From JAGQYH01 sp041393015 (GTDB lineage: Bacteria > Bacteroidota > Bacteroidia > Chitinophagales > JADIYW01), in the NCBI GenBank assembly GCA_041393015.1, contig JAWKKV010000009.1:1-64000 (forward strand): a DNA stretch of 64,000 bases, written 5' to 3'. Both the position numbers and the translations under genes were made by a program. Of this stretch, positions 18,692 to 27,804 are shown piece by piece (position 1 is the first letter of the stretch; every line of letters starts with the position of its first letter). Under the pieces are notes generated by a model. The model saw nothing but the letters and a program-made list of their open reading frames with translations. It searched no databases and was not told where the DNA came from.

Positions 18692-20440
18692 TTAGTTAAT
18701 CGTTATCTCAAAAGGAATACGAGCTTGTATGCCCGACCATTCTTGCATTTCTTGAATCGTTTTATAAGAATCATAAAATACGCCCAATTCCTTTTTAACC
18801 GCCAAATCTGTTCTCATAGACATCATTTCCTTAATTTGTTGATAGAAGTCTTTTTCTTCAGGAAACTCTTTCAATTTATAATCTTCAATGTTGGCTAGCT
18901 CTGCCGCTGTTGCAATGGCTTGTTTTAAGTCTCCAATTTCATCTACCAAGCCAACACCAATCGCATCCTGACCTGTATAAACTCTTCCACGTGCAATTTT
19001 TTCCACTTCTTCTATGGTCATATCTCTACCTTCTGCTACACTTTTTTTAAAGTCTAAATAGACGTTCTTAACTTGCAATTCCGCTACTTCCATTTCTCTT
19101 TCACTCCATTCTCTATTTAAATTTCCAAAATCAGCATACTGACTAGTCTTCTCTCTATCAAAAGTAATCCCAATCTTGTTTTCAAAGAATTCTTCAAAAT
19201 TCAATAAAATACCTACTACACCTATTGACCCGGTTATTGTATTTTTTTCTGCATAAATTTTGTCTGCCATACAAGCTACATAGTAACCCGCTGAAGCAGC
19301 ATAGTTACCCATTGAAACTACTAATGGTTTTTCCTTCTTGGCTAATACTAATTCTCTCCAAATTTGCTCTGAAGTAAATGCAACTCCACCTCCAGAATTA
19401 ATTCTCAAAACAATTGCTTTTACCTTGTCATCCTTCCTTAATTTCCGGATGATATCTACATACTCGTCTCCGATCTGTCCACTTTTACCATTTCCAAATA
19501 CAAAGGTTCCTTCCATATAAACCAATGCAATTTTTTCCTTTGCGTTATTGGTTGTTTTATAAGTTGTGGCATAATCACTCATTGTAATAAATTCGATATC
19601 CTTATCGTCGTCATAGCCCATTTTTGTTCTCAGTGCATCCAACACTTCATCTTCGTATCCAATTTTATCTACCAAACCATTTTCTAAAGCATCTTGTGGA
19701 CTGGTAATTGCCAATTCACTGGCTAGTGCACTAAGTTCTTCTTTCGTTTTACCTCTAGCTTGGCTAATAGTTGCTAAATAATTATCATACAAATCTTCTA
19801 ATAATGCGCCCAGTTGAACTCTATTAGAATCACTCATTTCGCTTACTCTATAAGGCTCGGAAGCACTTTTGAAATCTCCTGCATACAACGGGATAGGCGT
19901 AATATCTAATTTATCTAAAAGTTTTTTGTAATACATCGTTTCAATTGATAAACCATCAAACTCAAACATTCCCATTGGATTTAAGTACAAATCATCAGCT
20001 ACAGAAGAAACTAAATATGATTTTTGAGTTGAAAATTTATTGTAAGCCAGAATAAACTTTCCAGAGGCTTTAAAGTCCTCTAATACTCTTCTCAATTGAT
20101 CTAAAGTCGCAAAGCTTTCTGATAAAAAATCGGTTGTTAAATAGATGCCTTTAATTTTATCATCAGTCTTAGCATGCTCAATAATATCAATCATCTCAAA
20201 AAGTCCGGTAGCTGATTCAGCTCCAAATCCCATTGGACTCAATTCGCCAAAAGGATTATCAATGGTTTTGTCTGGAATTTCTGAGGATAATTCAACTTTC
20301 AGAATGCTGTTCGGCTCCAATTTAATTTTGGCCGACTTTCCAGCATTGGCCACAGATGCCACTAAAAATAGTATTCCGATTAACATAATTAGTCCGAAAC
20401 CTACCATTGATCCAAAGACAATTTTAAAGAAATTTCTCAT
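18692..20440 (-). CDS. sppA: Signal peptide peptidase SppA, long (67K) type
   Basis: 582-residue membrane-anchored serine protease that degrades cleaved signal peptides. One N-terminal membrane helix (residues about 8-32) is followed by two tandem ClpP-like domains. The catalytic lysine is K191 in LYAGDFKSASEPYR and the nucleophile S383 in NYAASAGYYVA, the expected arrangement of the long form, where the N-terminal domain gives Lys and the C-terminal domain gives Ser. The oxyanion-side motif RINSGGGVAF is present. ATG at 20440. Followed after 15 nt by the fructosamine kinase gene. Confidence 0.95.
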   Translation of the reverse strand: MRNFFKIVFGSMVGFGLIMLIGILFLVASVANAGKSAKIKLEPNSILKVELSSEIPDKTIDNPFGELSPMGFGAESATGLFEMIDIIEHAKTDDKIKGIYLTTDFLSESFATLDQLRRVLEDFKASGKFILAYNKFSTQKSYLVSSVADDLYLNPMGMFEFDGLSIETMYYKKLLDKLDITPIPLYAGDFKSASEPYRVSEMSDSNRVQLGALLEDLYDNYLATISQARGKTKEELSALASELAITSPQDALENGLVDKIGYEDEVLDALRTKMGYDDDKDIEFITMSDYATTYKTTNNAKEKIALVYMEGTFVFGNGKSGQIGDEYVDIIRKLRKDDKVKAIVLRINSGGGVAFTSEQIWRELVLAKKEKPLVVSMGNYAASAGYYVACMADKIYAEKNTITGSIGVVGILLNFEEFFENKIGITFDREKTSQYADFGNLNREWSEREMEVAELQVKNVYLDFKKSVAEGRDMTIEEVEKIARGRVYTGQDAIGVGLVDEIGDLKQAIATAAELANIEDYKLKEFPEEKDFYQQIKEMMSMRTDLAVKKELGVFYDSYKTIQEMQEWSGIQARIPFEITIN

Positions 20441-20586
20441 TGATTATATATTATTGAAGCCTCAAAGATAGGGAGTTTGACCTCAATTAAATGATAACAA
20501 ATGTTAGTCTCACCTTTAACATAAATCCACAAATTGTATATAATGTAAACAGAAATTAATGCTAGAAGTGCTATTATTGCTGCTGA

Positions 20587-21105
20587 ATGATAGAAGATAA
20601 GATTTCGACTTATTTACTTTTGGGAAGTAACATTGGCAATCGTCAATTTTATTTAGAGGAGTGCATTATTTTGCTATCTCAAAATTTTGAAATAGGGAAA
20701 CGATCTTCTATCTACGAAACGGCTTCTTGGGGAGACCGAACACAACAGGCTTATCTAAACATGGCCATTGAAGTTTTTACCCATCAAAGCCCTTCTGATA
20801 TTCATCAGATTACTCGTGATATTGAAGATAAATTGGGAAGAAAAGACAAGGGTAATTATTTACCTAGAACCATTGATATAGATATTCTTTTTTATGGCAA
20901 TGAAATTATTGATACAAGAAGTTTAAGGATACCACATCCTCGATTACAATACAGAAGATTTGTTTTAGAACCTTTAAATGAAATTGCATCAAAGCTTAAA
21001 CATCCTATCTTAAAGAAAAGTATTCAAACACTTCTAAATGACTGTACAGATAATTTACCAGTAGTTTTGTTTCATCCTGATAAAAATCCTAACAGTGAAA
21101 TATAA
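20587..21105 (+). CDS. folK: 2-amino-4-hydroxy-6-hydroxymethyldihydropteridine diphosphokinase
   Basis: 172-residue folate-synthesis enzyme that transfers pyrophosphate from ATP to 6-hydroxymethyl-dihydropterin. The start YLLLGSNIGNRQFYL, the substrate loop SSIYETASWG and the signature LPRTIDIDILFYGN with IPHPRLQYRRFVLEPL are complete. The product feeds FolP, whose gene is not in this window. It overlaps the next gene by 11 nt, implying coupled translation. Confidence 0.95.
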   Translation: MIEDKISTYLLLGSNIGNRQFYLEECIILLSQNFEIGKRSSIYETASWGDRTQQAYLNMAIEVFTHQSPSDIHQITRDIEDKLGRKDKGNYLPRTIDIDILFYGNEIIDTRSLRIPHPRLQYRRFVLEPLNEIASKLKHPILKKSIQTLLNDCTDNLPVVLFHPDKNPNSEI

Positions 21106-21730
21106 GTATGTAACCATTGAAGGAAATATTGGCGCTGGTAAAACCACTTTAGCCAATTTATTAGCCAAAGAATATGGTGGAAAAATTATTAAAGAGCAGT
21201 TTAGAGACAACCCTTATTTAGCCAAGTTTTACGAAGACAAAGAGCGTTACGCCTTTCAATTGGAAATGTCTTTTATGCTGGAACGCTATGCTCAATTGAA
21301 TAAAGTTTTAAGCGAACCCCATATTTTTGATCAATTTGTAGTAAGCGATTATATGTTTACCAAATCACTCCTCTTTGCCAAGATCAATCTTTCGAGAGAA
21401 GAACATCAGCTCTTTCGTCATTTATTTGATTTAATTTCAAAAAAACTACCAAAACCTAACCTTATTTTCTATTTGCACGCCGACAGTCAGCAGCTTCTGG
21501 ATAACATTAAAAAGAGAGGAAGAGCCTACGAACAAGTAATCACAAAGCCTTACCTAAATAAGATTGAGCGAATGTATATGGAATATTTTAAGCAAATGCC
21601 CGATCAAAAAATTGTGGTAGTGAATGTAAAGAATACAGATTGGGTATCTAATGTGTTTATGTTCCAGCATTTGTTAGAACTATTCGACCAAGATTACAAA
21701 GATGGCATTAATGTGGTGGAGTTGAAGTGA
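21095..21730 (+). CDS. Deoxynucleoside kinase (dAdo/dGuo kinase type)
   Basis: 211 residues. The P-loop GNIGAGKT (residues 10-17), the ERYAQLNKVL helix, and the LID-like KKRGRAYEQ segment place it in the deoxynucleoside kinase family that salvages deoxyadenosine or deoxyguanosine to monophosphates. The start is GTG at 21095, inside the last codons of folK; the next residues match the family N-terminus exactly, so a later start is not possible. The folK-dNK pair is common in Bacteroidota as far as I recall. Substrate preference cannot be read from sequence. Confidence 0.9.
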   Translation: MKYKYVTIEGNIGAGKTTLANLLAKEYGGKIIKEQFRDNPYLAKFYEDKERYAFQLEMSFMLERYAQLNKVLSEPHIFDQFVVSDYMFTKSLLFAKINLSREEHQLFRHLFDLISKKLPKPNLIFYLHADSQQLLDNIKKRGRAYEQVITKPYLNKIERMYMEYFKQMPDQKIVVVNVKNTDWVSNVFMFQHLLELFDQDYKDGINVVELK

Positions 21731-21835
21731 GGTTGGAATTTTGGATATTCGGTGATTTAACTAATCAAAAAGCACCGAAATTCAGAGCGAAGTGGAAAGT
21801 CTCATCAAGATAAATTAAACTCCAATCATTAAACA

Positions 21836-22363
21836 CTAAACATTACCCTTCAAATAGTCCCAAAGCACCACACCTGTACAAACACTAATATTCAACGAAT
21901 GCTTCGTTCCCCATTGTGGGACTTCAATACACTCATCAATGAGTTTCATGGCTTCATCACTAACGCCACTTACCTCATTTCCAAATATTAAAGCGTAATC
22001 TTTATCCTTATCCCATTCAAATTCTCCCAATTGCTTCGCTCCTTCTGCCTGTTCAATCGCGATTATCTGATAACCCTTTTGTTTTAGCAATTGGATGCAA
22101 TCTGTTACTTCTTGAAAATACGTCCAATGAACCGATTCTGTTGCCCCTATGGCTGTTTTCTGAATTTCTTTGTGCGGCGGCTGAGCAGTATAGCCGCATA
22201 AATATAGCTTCTCTACCAAAAAGGCATCACACGTTCTAAAAACTGATCCAACATTGTTAGCGCTACGAATGCTGTCTAAAACCACGCAAACATTGTGCTT
22301 CTCAGTCGATTTAAACTCCTCAACACTTAATCTATTTAACTCTTGTAGTGATAACTTTTTCAT
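21836..22363 (-). CDS. TrmH/SpoU family RNA 2'-O-methyltransferase
   Basis: 175 residues of the knotted SPOUT fold. Motif 1 DSIRSANNVGSVFRTCDAF, motif 2 ALIFGNEVSGVSDEAM and motif 3 HSLNISVCTGVVLWDYL are all present, including the conserved N and R of motif 1. The short length with no N-terminal RNA-binding domain resembles TrmH or small orphan members that act on tRNA; the target nucleotide is not determined. Divergent from mutS with a 101-nt gap. Confidence 0.9.
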   Translation of the reverse strand: MKKLSLQELNRLSVEEFKSTEKHNVCVVLDSIRSANNVGSVFRTCDAFLVEKLYLCGYTAQPPHKEIQKTAIGATESVHWTYFQEVTDCIQLLKQKGYQIIAIEQAEGAKQLGEFEWDKDKDYALIFGNEVSGVSDEAMKLIDECIEVPQWGTKHSLNISVCTGVVLWDYLKGNV

Positions 22364-22464
22364 TTGTGGAATACTATTAATCTAAGAAGGGCTGCAAGAT
22401 AGGAATTTCAAGTATTTTCAACCTCCCAATTAAATCTATCAGATTTAGAATATTATAATACTAG

Positions 22465-25071
22465 ATGGCAAAAAAAGCAAAGGCAAAGAAAGAGACGCCC
22501 TTAATGGGGCAGTTTAACAAGATAAAGCAAAAATATCCTGATGCGCTCTTACTATTTCGTGTCGGTGATTTTTACGAAATGTTTGGAGAAGATGCAATCA
22601 TCGCTTCCAAAGTATTAGGCATCGTTTTAACCAAAAGAGCCAATGGTAGCTCTCATATAGAGTTAGCCGGATTTCCCTATCACTCAGTTGACACTTATTT
22701 ACCGAAACTGGTGAAAGCAGGCCACCGAGTAGCGATTTGTGAGCAACTCGAAGATCCAAAACTTACAAAAAGCATTGTAAAAAGAGGCGTTACAGAATTG
22801 GTAACACCAGGAGTGGCTATTAATGACAAGATATTAGACCATAATGTCAATAATTATTTAGCATCAGTATATTTTACCAAAAAAGGGGAAGCTGGTATTG
22901 CCTTTTTAGATGTTTCAACGGGAGAATTTTTAGTAGCAGAAGGCAGTATTTCCTATATTGATAAACTTATTCAAAGCTTTCAGCCAAAAGAAGTCATCTT
23001 TTCGAAAAATAATCAAAAACTGTTTAAAGAACACTTTGGACAAAGCTTTTACACCTTTGCTCTAGATGATTGGATTTACAATTTTGATTTCGCAGAAGAA
23101 TTACTCACCAAGCATTTTCAAACGCAAACTTTAAAAGGTTTTGGAATTGACAATATGCATTTGGCAAAAATGGCGGCCGGAGCGGTTCTCCATTATCTAA
23201 CAACAACGGAACACAATCAAAATGACCATATTCGAACGATACAACGCATCATGTCAGATGACTATGTTTGGATAGATAGATTCACATTAAGAAACCTTGA
23301 ATTACTACATAGTCCGCACGAAGGCGGCATTTCTCTTTTAAACGTGATAGATTCCACTTTAACTTCTATGGGCGGAAGAATGTTGAGGAATTGGATAGCC
23401 CTTCCATTGAAAAATTTAAAAAGTATAGAGGCAAGGCAAGCGGTAGTAGAATATTTTGTACTTAATAATGCTTTACATAATGATGTAAAAATCCATTTGA
23501 AAGGCATTAACGATCTAGAAAGATTAGCGTCAAAAATCGCCCTAAAAAAGATCAATCCCAAAGAAGTAATGCAGTTAAAGTACTCTTTGGATAACATCAT
23601 CCCCATTAAAGCGCTCGCGAAAGCTTCTGATCATAAAGTATTGAAAAAGTTGCTAGACGCAATAGATCTTTGTGAAAATTTGCATCAACGCATTGCCAAA
23701 GAAATCCAGCCGGACGCTCCGATGTTACTATCAAAAGGAAATGTGATAGCTAAAGGCGTTTCGCAAGAATTAGATGATTTAAGAGATATTTCAACCAAAG
23801 GCAAAGACTATTTAGCGGCCATGCAAGCCAAAGAAATTGAGGAAACCGGTATAACTTCCCTTAAGATTGCCTTCAATAATGTATTTGGTTATTATTTAGA
23901 AGTTAGAAACAGTCATAAAGACAAAGTTCCTGAAGATTGGATCAGAAAGCAAACTTTAGTCAATGCAGAACGGTACATTACGCCTGAACTAAAGGAATAT
24001 GAGCAAAAAATCATGGGTGCAGAAGATAAAATTTCTGTCCTGGAGGCTCAACTCTATGATGATTTATTAGAAGCCATCAAAAGCTACATTCCAGCATTAC
24101 AGAAAAATGCTAAAATTATCGCCCATCTTGATTGCCTTCAATCTTTTGCTACCAATGCATTAAAGAACAATTATAGAAAACCGATACTAAATGATTCTTT
24201 AGTACTAGATATTGTTGACGGTCGCCATCCTGTTATTGAGCAACAGTTGCCTCCTGGTGAGGCCTATGTACCGAATAATGTTCATTTAGATGATACCAAT
24301 CAACAGATCATTATTATTACCGGACCTAACATGGCGGGTAAATCGGCACTATTAAGACAAACAGCTTTAATTGTTTTAATGGCTCAAATGGGCTCGTTTG
24401 TACCGGCACACAAAGCTGAGATAGGTATTGTAGATAAGATTTTCACTCGAGTTGGCGCAAGCGATAATATCTCTCAGGGCGAATCAACCTTTATGGTAGA
24501 AATGATTGAGACGGCCACCATTATGAATAATGTCTCCGATAGGAGTTTAATTCTACTAGACGAAATTGGAAGAGGAACTAGCACCTATGATGGTATTTCA
24601 ATTGCATGGTCGTTAGTGGAATTTCTGCACAACAATCCAATGGGTAAAGGCAAGACATTATTTGCAACACATTACCACGAATTAAATGAATTAGCCGCTA
24701 AACATGAAAGAATTCAAAATTTCCATGTATCTACAAAAGAAGCCGGCAACAAAGTTATCTTCTTACGAAAATTAGTGAAAGGTGGCACAAAGCACAGCTT
24801 TGGAATTCATGTTGCGCAAATGGCAGGCATGCCAAAATCGATTGTCGAAAGAGCCAAAGAAGTACTCTTAGAGTTGGAGGAAAAACACATTGGAGATGAC
24901 ACCGGACAAAAACTAAAACAGCTTCCAAAGAAAGATTATCAGCTCAGTATTTTTGAAATGGACGACCCTAAATGGGAAGCTGTAAAAGAGTATTTGAACG
25001 CCATTGATATCCCAATTACTACACCGGTAGAAGCATTATTAAAGCTTCAAGAGCTAAAAAAGATGCTATAA
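22465..25071 (+). CDS. mutS: DNA mismatch repair protein MutS
   Basis: 868-residue mismatch-recognition ATPase. The N-terminal mismatch-binding motif FRVGDFYEMFGEDA carries the Phe-x-Glu wedge. The connector, lever and clamp regions follow, then Walker A GPNMAGKSALLRQT (about residues 619-632), Walker B LILLDEIGRGTSTYDG and the switch histidine in ATHYHELNEL. The C-terminal helix-turn-helix region is present. Length and motif order are those of MutS1. A single-gene unit; no mutL nearby. Confidence 0.98.
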   Translation: MAKKAKAKKETPLMGQFNKIKQKYPDALLLFRVGDFYEMFGEDAIIASKVLGIVLTKRANGSSHIELAGFPYHSVDTYLPKLVKAGHRVAICEQLEDPKLTKSIVKRGVTELVTPGVAINDKILDHNVNNYLASVYFTKKGEAGIAFLDVSTGEFLVAEGSISYIDKLIQSFQPKEVIFSKNNQKLFKEHFGQSFYTFALDDWIYNFDFAEELLTKHFQTQTLKGFGIDNMHLAKMAAGAVLHYLTTTEHNQNDHIRTIQRIMSDDYVWIDRFTLRNLELLHSPHEGGISLLNVIDSTLTSMGGRMLRNWIALPLKNLKSIEARQAVVEYFVLNNALHNDVKIHLKGINDLERLASKIALKKINPKEVMQLKYSLDNIIPIKALAKASDHKVLKKLLDAIDLCENLHQRIAKEIQPDAPMLLSKGNVIAKGVSQELDDLRDISTKGKDYLAAMQAKEIEETGITSLKIAFNNVFGYYLEVRNSHKDKVPEDWIRKQTLVNAERYITPELKEYEQKIMGAEDKISVLEAQLYDDLLEAIKSYIPALQKNAKIIAHLDCLQSFATNALKNNYRKPILNDSLVLDIVDGRHPVIEQQLPPGEAYVPNNVHLDDTNQQIIIITGPNMAGKSALLRQTALIVLMAQMGSFVPAHKAEIGIVDKIFTRVGASDNISQGESTFMVEMIETATIMNNVSDRSLILLDEIGRGTSTYDGISIAWSLVEFLHNNPMGKGKTLFATHYHELNELAAKHERIQNFHVSTKEAGNKVIFLRKLVKGGTKHSFGIHVAQMAGMPKSIVERAKEVLLELEEKHIGDDTGQKLKQLPKKDYQLSIFEMDDPKWEAVKEYLNAIDIPITTPVEALLKLQELKKML

Positions 25072-25368
25072 TTCCATTTTGTTCCACAGCTATATTTTTA
25101 TTATATTAAATACCCATAAAATAACTGATTTGCAATACTTTAAATATCATTTATTTAATTTTTTAAACGTTTCACATTAATCCATTTTGTATATTATATG
25201 ATAAAAAAAATAAATCCTTACAGTTTCATACAACTCTCAATGATGGCTTAAAGTTTAAGTTCCAAAATGCAATACAATTTGTGCTCGTAAAAAGCTGACT
25301 TAATTATGGAACAATCTTATTTCAAACTTAAGACTTACCTTATAATTTGAGATTGTATTTGAGCTTGC

Positions 25369-25420
25369 AATTGAATTTGTTTTGTAATTGAATTTGTTTT
25401 GTAATTGAATTTGAGTTTGA
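25369..25420. repeat. 17-nt tandem repeat (AATTGAATTTGTTTTGT)
   Basis: Two perfect copies (25369-25385, 25386-25402) and a third that drifts into TTTGAG words, preceded by more TTTGAG/TTTGCA-like sequence from about 25347. It resembles the tract at 14711-14766. Confidence 0.7.
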
Positions 25421-25496
25421 GTATTGAGACTTTGACACCTCCCTCCTTTTACACATCTTCTGAATAACTTTTAACCCTAATCCAATCAATGGATAA

Positions 25497-25504
25497 TAAT
25501 TTTG
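25497..25504 (+). promoter_or_regulatory. -7 box of the ExbB-ExbD-TonB operon
   Basis: TAATTTTG matches TAnnTTTG and lies 58 nt before the exbB ATG. The -33 element is weak (TTTT about 24 nt upstream). Confidence 0.4.
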
Positions 25505-25562
25505 CACCATCCTGCGTTTGACGGGAAACCTTATTCATCTAAAATAAAATTCACTTAGCAGT

Positions 25563-26243
25563 ATGTTAAATACAATTTTCTTACAATCAATAGATAACGG
25601 TGGTGCAGAAGAAGTGGCACAAGAGAGTATGCAATTAATCAGCCTAATTATGAAGGGTGGATATATTATGATCCCTATCGGAGTGCTATCTATTATTGCA
25701 ATTTACATTTTTGTAGAGCGCTATCTTACCATTAAAAAGGCGAGTAAAATTGATCCTAAATTCATGCTCAACATTAAAGATTATGTCGCCAATGGAAACA
25801 TTGAAGCCGCTAAAACGCTTTCTAAAAACACAGATACACCTATTGCTAGAATGATAGAAAAAGGAGTATTAAGAATCGGAAAGCCACTTCGTGATATTAG
25901 TGTAGCGATTGAAAACGTAGGGAAGTTGGAAATTTATCAACTAGAAAGAAAATTAGCGACATTGGCTTCTATTGCAGGTGTAGCACCGATGATAGGTTTC
26001 TTCGGAACAGTAACCGGTATGATTAAAGCCTTTTACAATATTGCAAAAGCAGGTCAGCAAGTAAACGCCAATATGTTAGCAGGTGGTATCTACGAAGCAA
26101 TGATCACTACTGCTGCCGGATTAGCGGTAGGAATTATAGCATTAATTGGCTACAACTTATTAGTATCGTTGGTGGAAAAAGTGGTACACCAAATGGAAGC
26201 GACTTCAGTTGAATTTATCGATCTTTTACAAGATCCAGCTTAA
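25563..26243 (+). CDS. exbB: MotA/TolQ/ExbB proton channel family protein
   Basis: 226-residue inner-membrane subunit of a proton-driven energising complex. Three membrane helices are seen: one near residues 30-50, and two in the conserved channel domain (LASIAGVAPMIGFFGTVTGMIKAFYNIA and the region MITTAAGLAVGIIALIGYNLLV). These match ExbB/TolQ. It begins a three-gene set with ExbD and a TonB-like protein, so it powers outer-membrane transport or Tol-like envelope constriction; the sequence does not separate the two. Confidence 0.92.
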   Translation: MLNTIFLQSIDNGGAEEVAQESMQLISLIMKGGYIMIPIGVLSIIAIYIFVERYLTIKKASKIDPKFMLNIKDYVANGNIEAAKTLSKNTDTPIARMIEKGVLRIGKPLRDISVAIENVGKLEIYQLERKLATLASIAGVAPMIGFFGTVTGMIKAFYNIAKAGQQVNANMLAGGIYEAMITTAAGLAVGIIALIGYNLLVSLVEKVVHQMEATSVEFIDLLQDPA

Positions 26244-26252
26244 AATAAAGTT

Positions 26253-26645
26253 ATGGCAATCAAATCAAGAAATAAGGTTGAACCCTCTTTTAGTATGTCG
26301 TCATTAACCGACATTATATTTCTACTATTGATCTTTTTTATGTTAACGTCTACATTGGTTAGTCCCAATGCACTAAATTTAGTTTTACCTTCTTCTAATA
26401 CACAATCTTTAGCACCACAATCTATCTCAGTAGAAATCAATAAAAGTCTAGAATATGCTGTTGATGGTAAGAAAGTACCGCTTTCACAAGTAAGAACTTT
26501 GGTCAATAAGAAAGTAAGCACATTAGAAGATCCTACAGTGGTGTTAAGTGCCGACAAGTCGGTTCCTATTGAAAATGTGGTAGAAATAATGAATATCGCT
26601 AACGATCTGAAAATAAAATTAATCTTGGCGACTAAGCCTAAATAA
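26253..26645 (+). CDS. exbD: Biopolymer transporter ExbD/TolR
   Basis: 130 residues with one N-terminal membrane helix and a periplasmic domain. The channel motif SLTDIIFLLLIFFML contains the essential Asp (Leu-Thr-Asp-Ile), directly after a short cytoplasmic tail rich in Ser. It starts 9 nt after exbB and ends 33 nt before the TonB-like gene. Partner of ExbB in proton-motive-force use. Confidence 0.93.
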   Translation: MAIKSRNKVEPSFSMSSLTDIIFLLLIFFMLTSTLVSPNALNLVLPSSNTQSLAPQSISVEINKSLEYAVDGKKVPLSQVRTLVNKKVSTLEDPTVVLSADKSVPIENVVEIMNIANDLKIKLILATKPK

Positions 26646-26678
26646 TGAATTTGGCAAAAGATTTGTAATATAGTTACT

Positions 26679-27596
26679 ATGAATGCTTCAGAAAAATGGC
26701 AAAAAATAGAAAAGAAAAACGATAAAAAGGGTTGGGCAGTCTCCATTGCCATCCATCTTTTGTTGTTGTTAGCTTTTATTCTTTTGGCGATGAAAACGCC
26801 AAAGGATGAGCCATTGCAAGGTGTTTTGATTGATTTTGGCAACTCTACCACCGGACAAGGGCAGTTATCAGATCCCGGACAATCAGCAGCAGAAGCAGCT
26901 GAAAGTCAAGAAGCAGTAGCCGAAGCGGTAGAAGCCGCATCAGAACCTCAAGTTAAACCTACTGTCCCCGATGAAGTAGTAACACAAGATGTAGCAGAAG
27001 CTCCAGCCATCACGCCACAAAAAGAAAAGCCAAAGCCTACTAAAGAAGAAATAAAAGCGGCCAAAGAAGCAGCAGAAGCTAAGAAAAAAGCAGAGGCAGA
27101 AGCCAAAGCAAAAGCGGAAGCAGATGCGATAGCCAAAGCAAAGGCTGCTGAAGAAGCCAGAAAAAAGGCAGAAGCAGATGCTTTAGCTGAAAGTTTAAAT
27201 GATGCGTGGGGCAAGGGTACCAACCAAGGAAATCAAGATGGACCAGGCGACTTTGGTAATCCAGATGGCGTGCCCAATGGTGGAAATGACAATGGTACCG
27301 GACAAGGCAATAGTGGTACAGGTCCTGCCCTTTCTGGATTAGGTGGCAGAAAATGGGTAAAACTTCCACAAGTAAAAGATGATTCACAAAAATTCGGAAC
27401 AGTGGTCATCAAGATTAAGGTAGATAAAAATGGTAACATCATCAGTTCTGAGTTTACTTTGAAAGGATCTACCACTTCTGATCAAGTTCTTATACAACGA
27501 GCTAAAGATGCTTTAAAGAATGCTAAGATTTCTAGTAATGTAAATGCCGCCAGTGAAGAAATTGGCTATGTGACTTTCAACTTTAGAGCCCAGTAA
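26679..27596 (+). CDS. TonB/TolA-like energy-transducing protein
   Basis: 305 residues. A short cytoplasmic N-terminus, one membrane helix (VSIAIHLLLLLAFILLAM), then a periplasmic spacer rich in Pro, Glu and Ala, with a long Lys/Ala/Glu helix (about residues 105-170) and a Gly/Asn/Asp linker (about 175-215), and a C-terminal TonB-like domain ending YVTFNFRAQ. The KAEAEAKAKAEADA helix is TolA-like, while the C-terminal domain and operon partner set are TonB-like. It carries energy from ExbB/ExbD to the outer membrane. The exact receptor partner is unknown. Confidence 0.85.
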   Translation: MNASEKWQKIEKKNDKKGWAVSIAIHLLLLLAFILLAMKTPKDEPLQGVLIDFGNSTTGQGQLSDPGQSAAEAAESQEAVAEAVEAASEPQVKPTVPDEVVTQDVAEAPAITPQKEKPKPTKEEIKAAKEAAEAKKKAEAEAKAKAEADAIAKAKAAEEARKKAEADALAESLNDAWGKGTNQGNQDGPGDFGNPDGVPNGGNDNGTGQGNSGTGPALSGLGGRKWVKLPQVKDDSQKFGTVVIKIKVDKNGNIISSEFTLKGSTTSDQVLIQRAKDALKNAKISSNVNAASEEIGYVTFNFRAQ

Positions 27597-27804
27597 CATT
27601 AGTATTCCCAATACTAAAAATTCAGATTTATTCTTATTTAATTATTGAATATTAAATTTTTCAATAATAACTTATACACTAAACAATCCAAATTAGCTAT
27701 TAGGTATTTTTGGTATATATTCCCTTAGTAACGCTATACAACTAGTTATTTATTAGTATATATTAAACAAAATATGTAGTTTCCTTCTTCAAAAATTGGA
27801 AATT

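Larger units (their letters stand above)
25072..25562. other. Non-coding region upstream of the ExbB operon
   Basis: 490 nt, very AT-rich, no coding potential seen on either strand. It contains the low-complexity repeat near 25369-25420 and a promoter box near the exbB start. Confidence 0.4.

Noticed and set aside
25369..25420. CRISPR-like short repeats upstream of exbB
   Set aside because: The 17-nt units are directly adjacent with no spacers and drift into simple TTTGAG words.
26240..26851. 203-residue minus-strand frame opposite exbD and the TonB gene
   Set aside because: It is antisense to well-supported genes and shows no family features.
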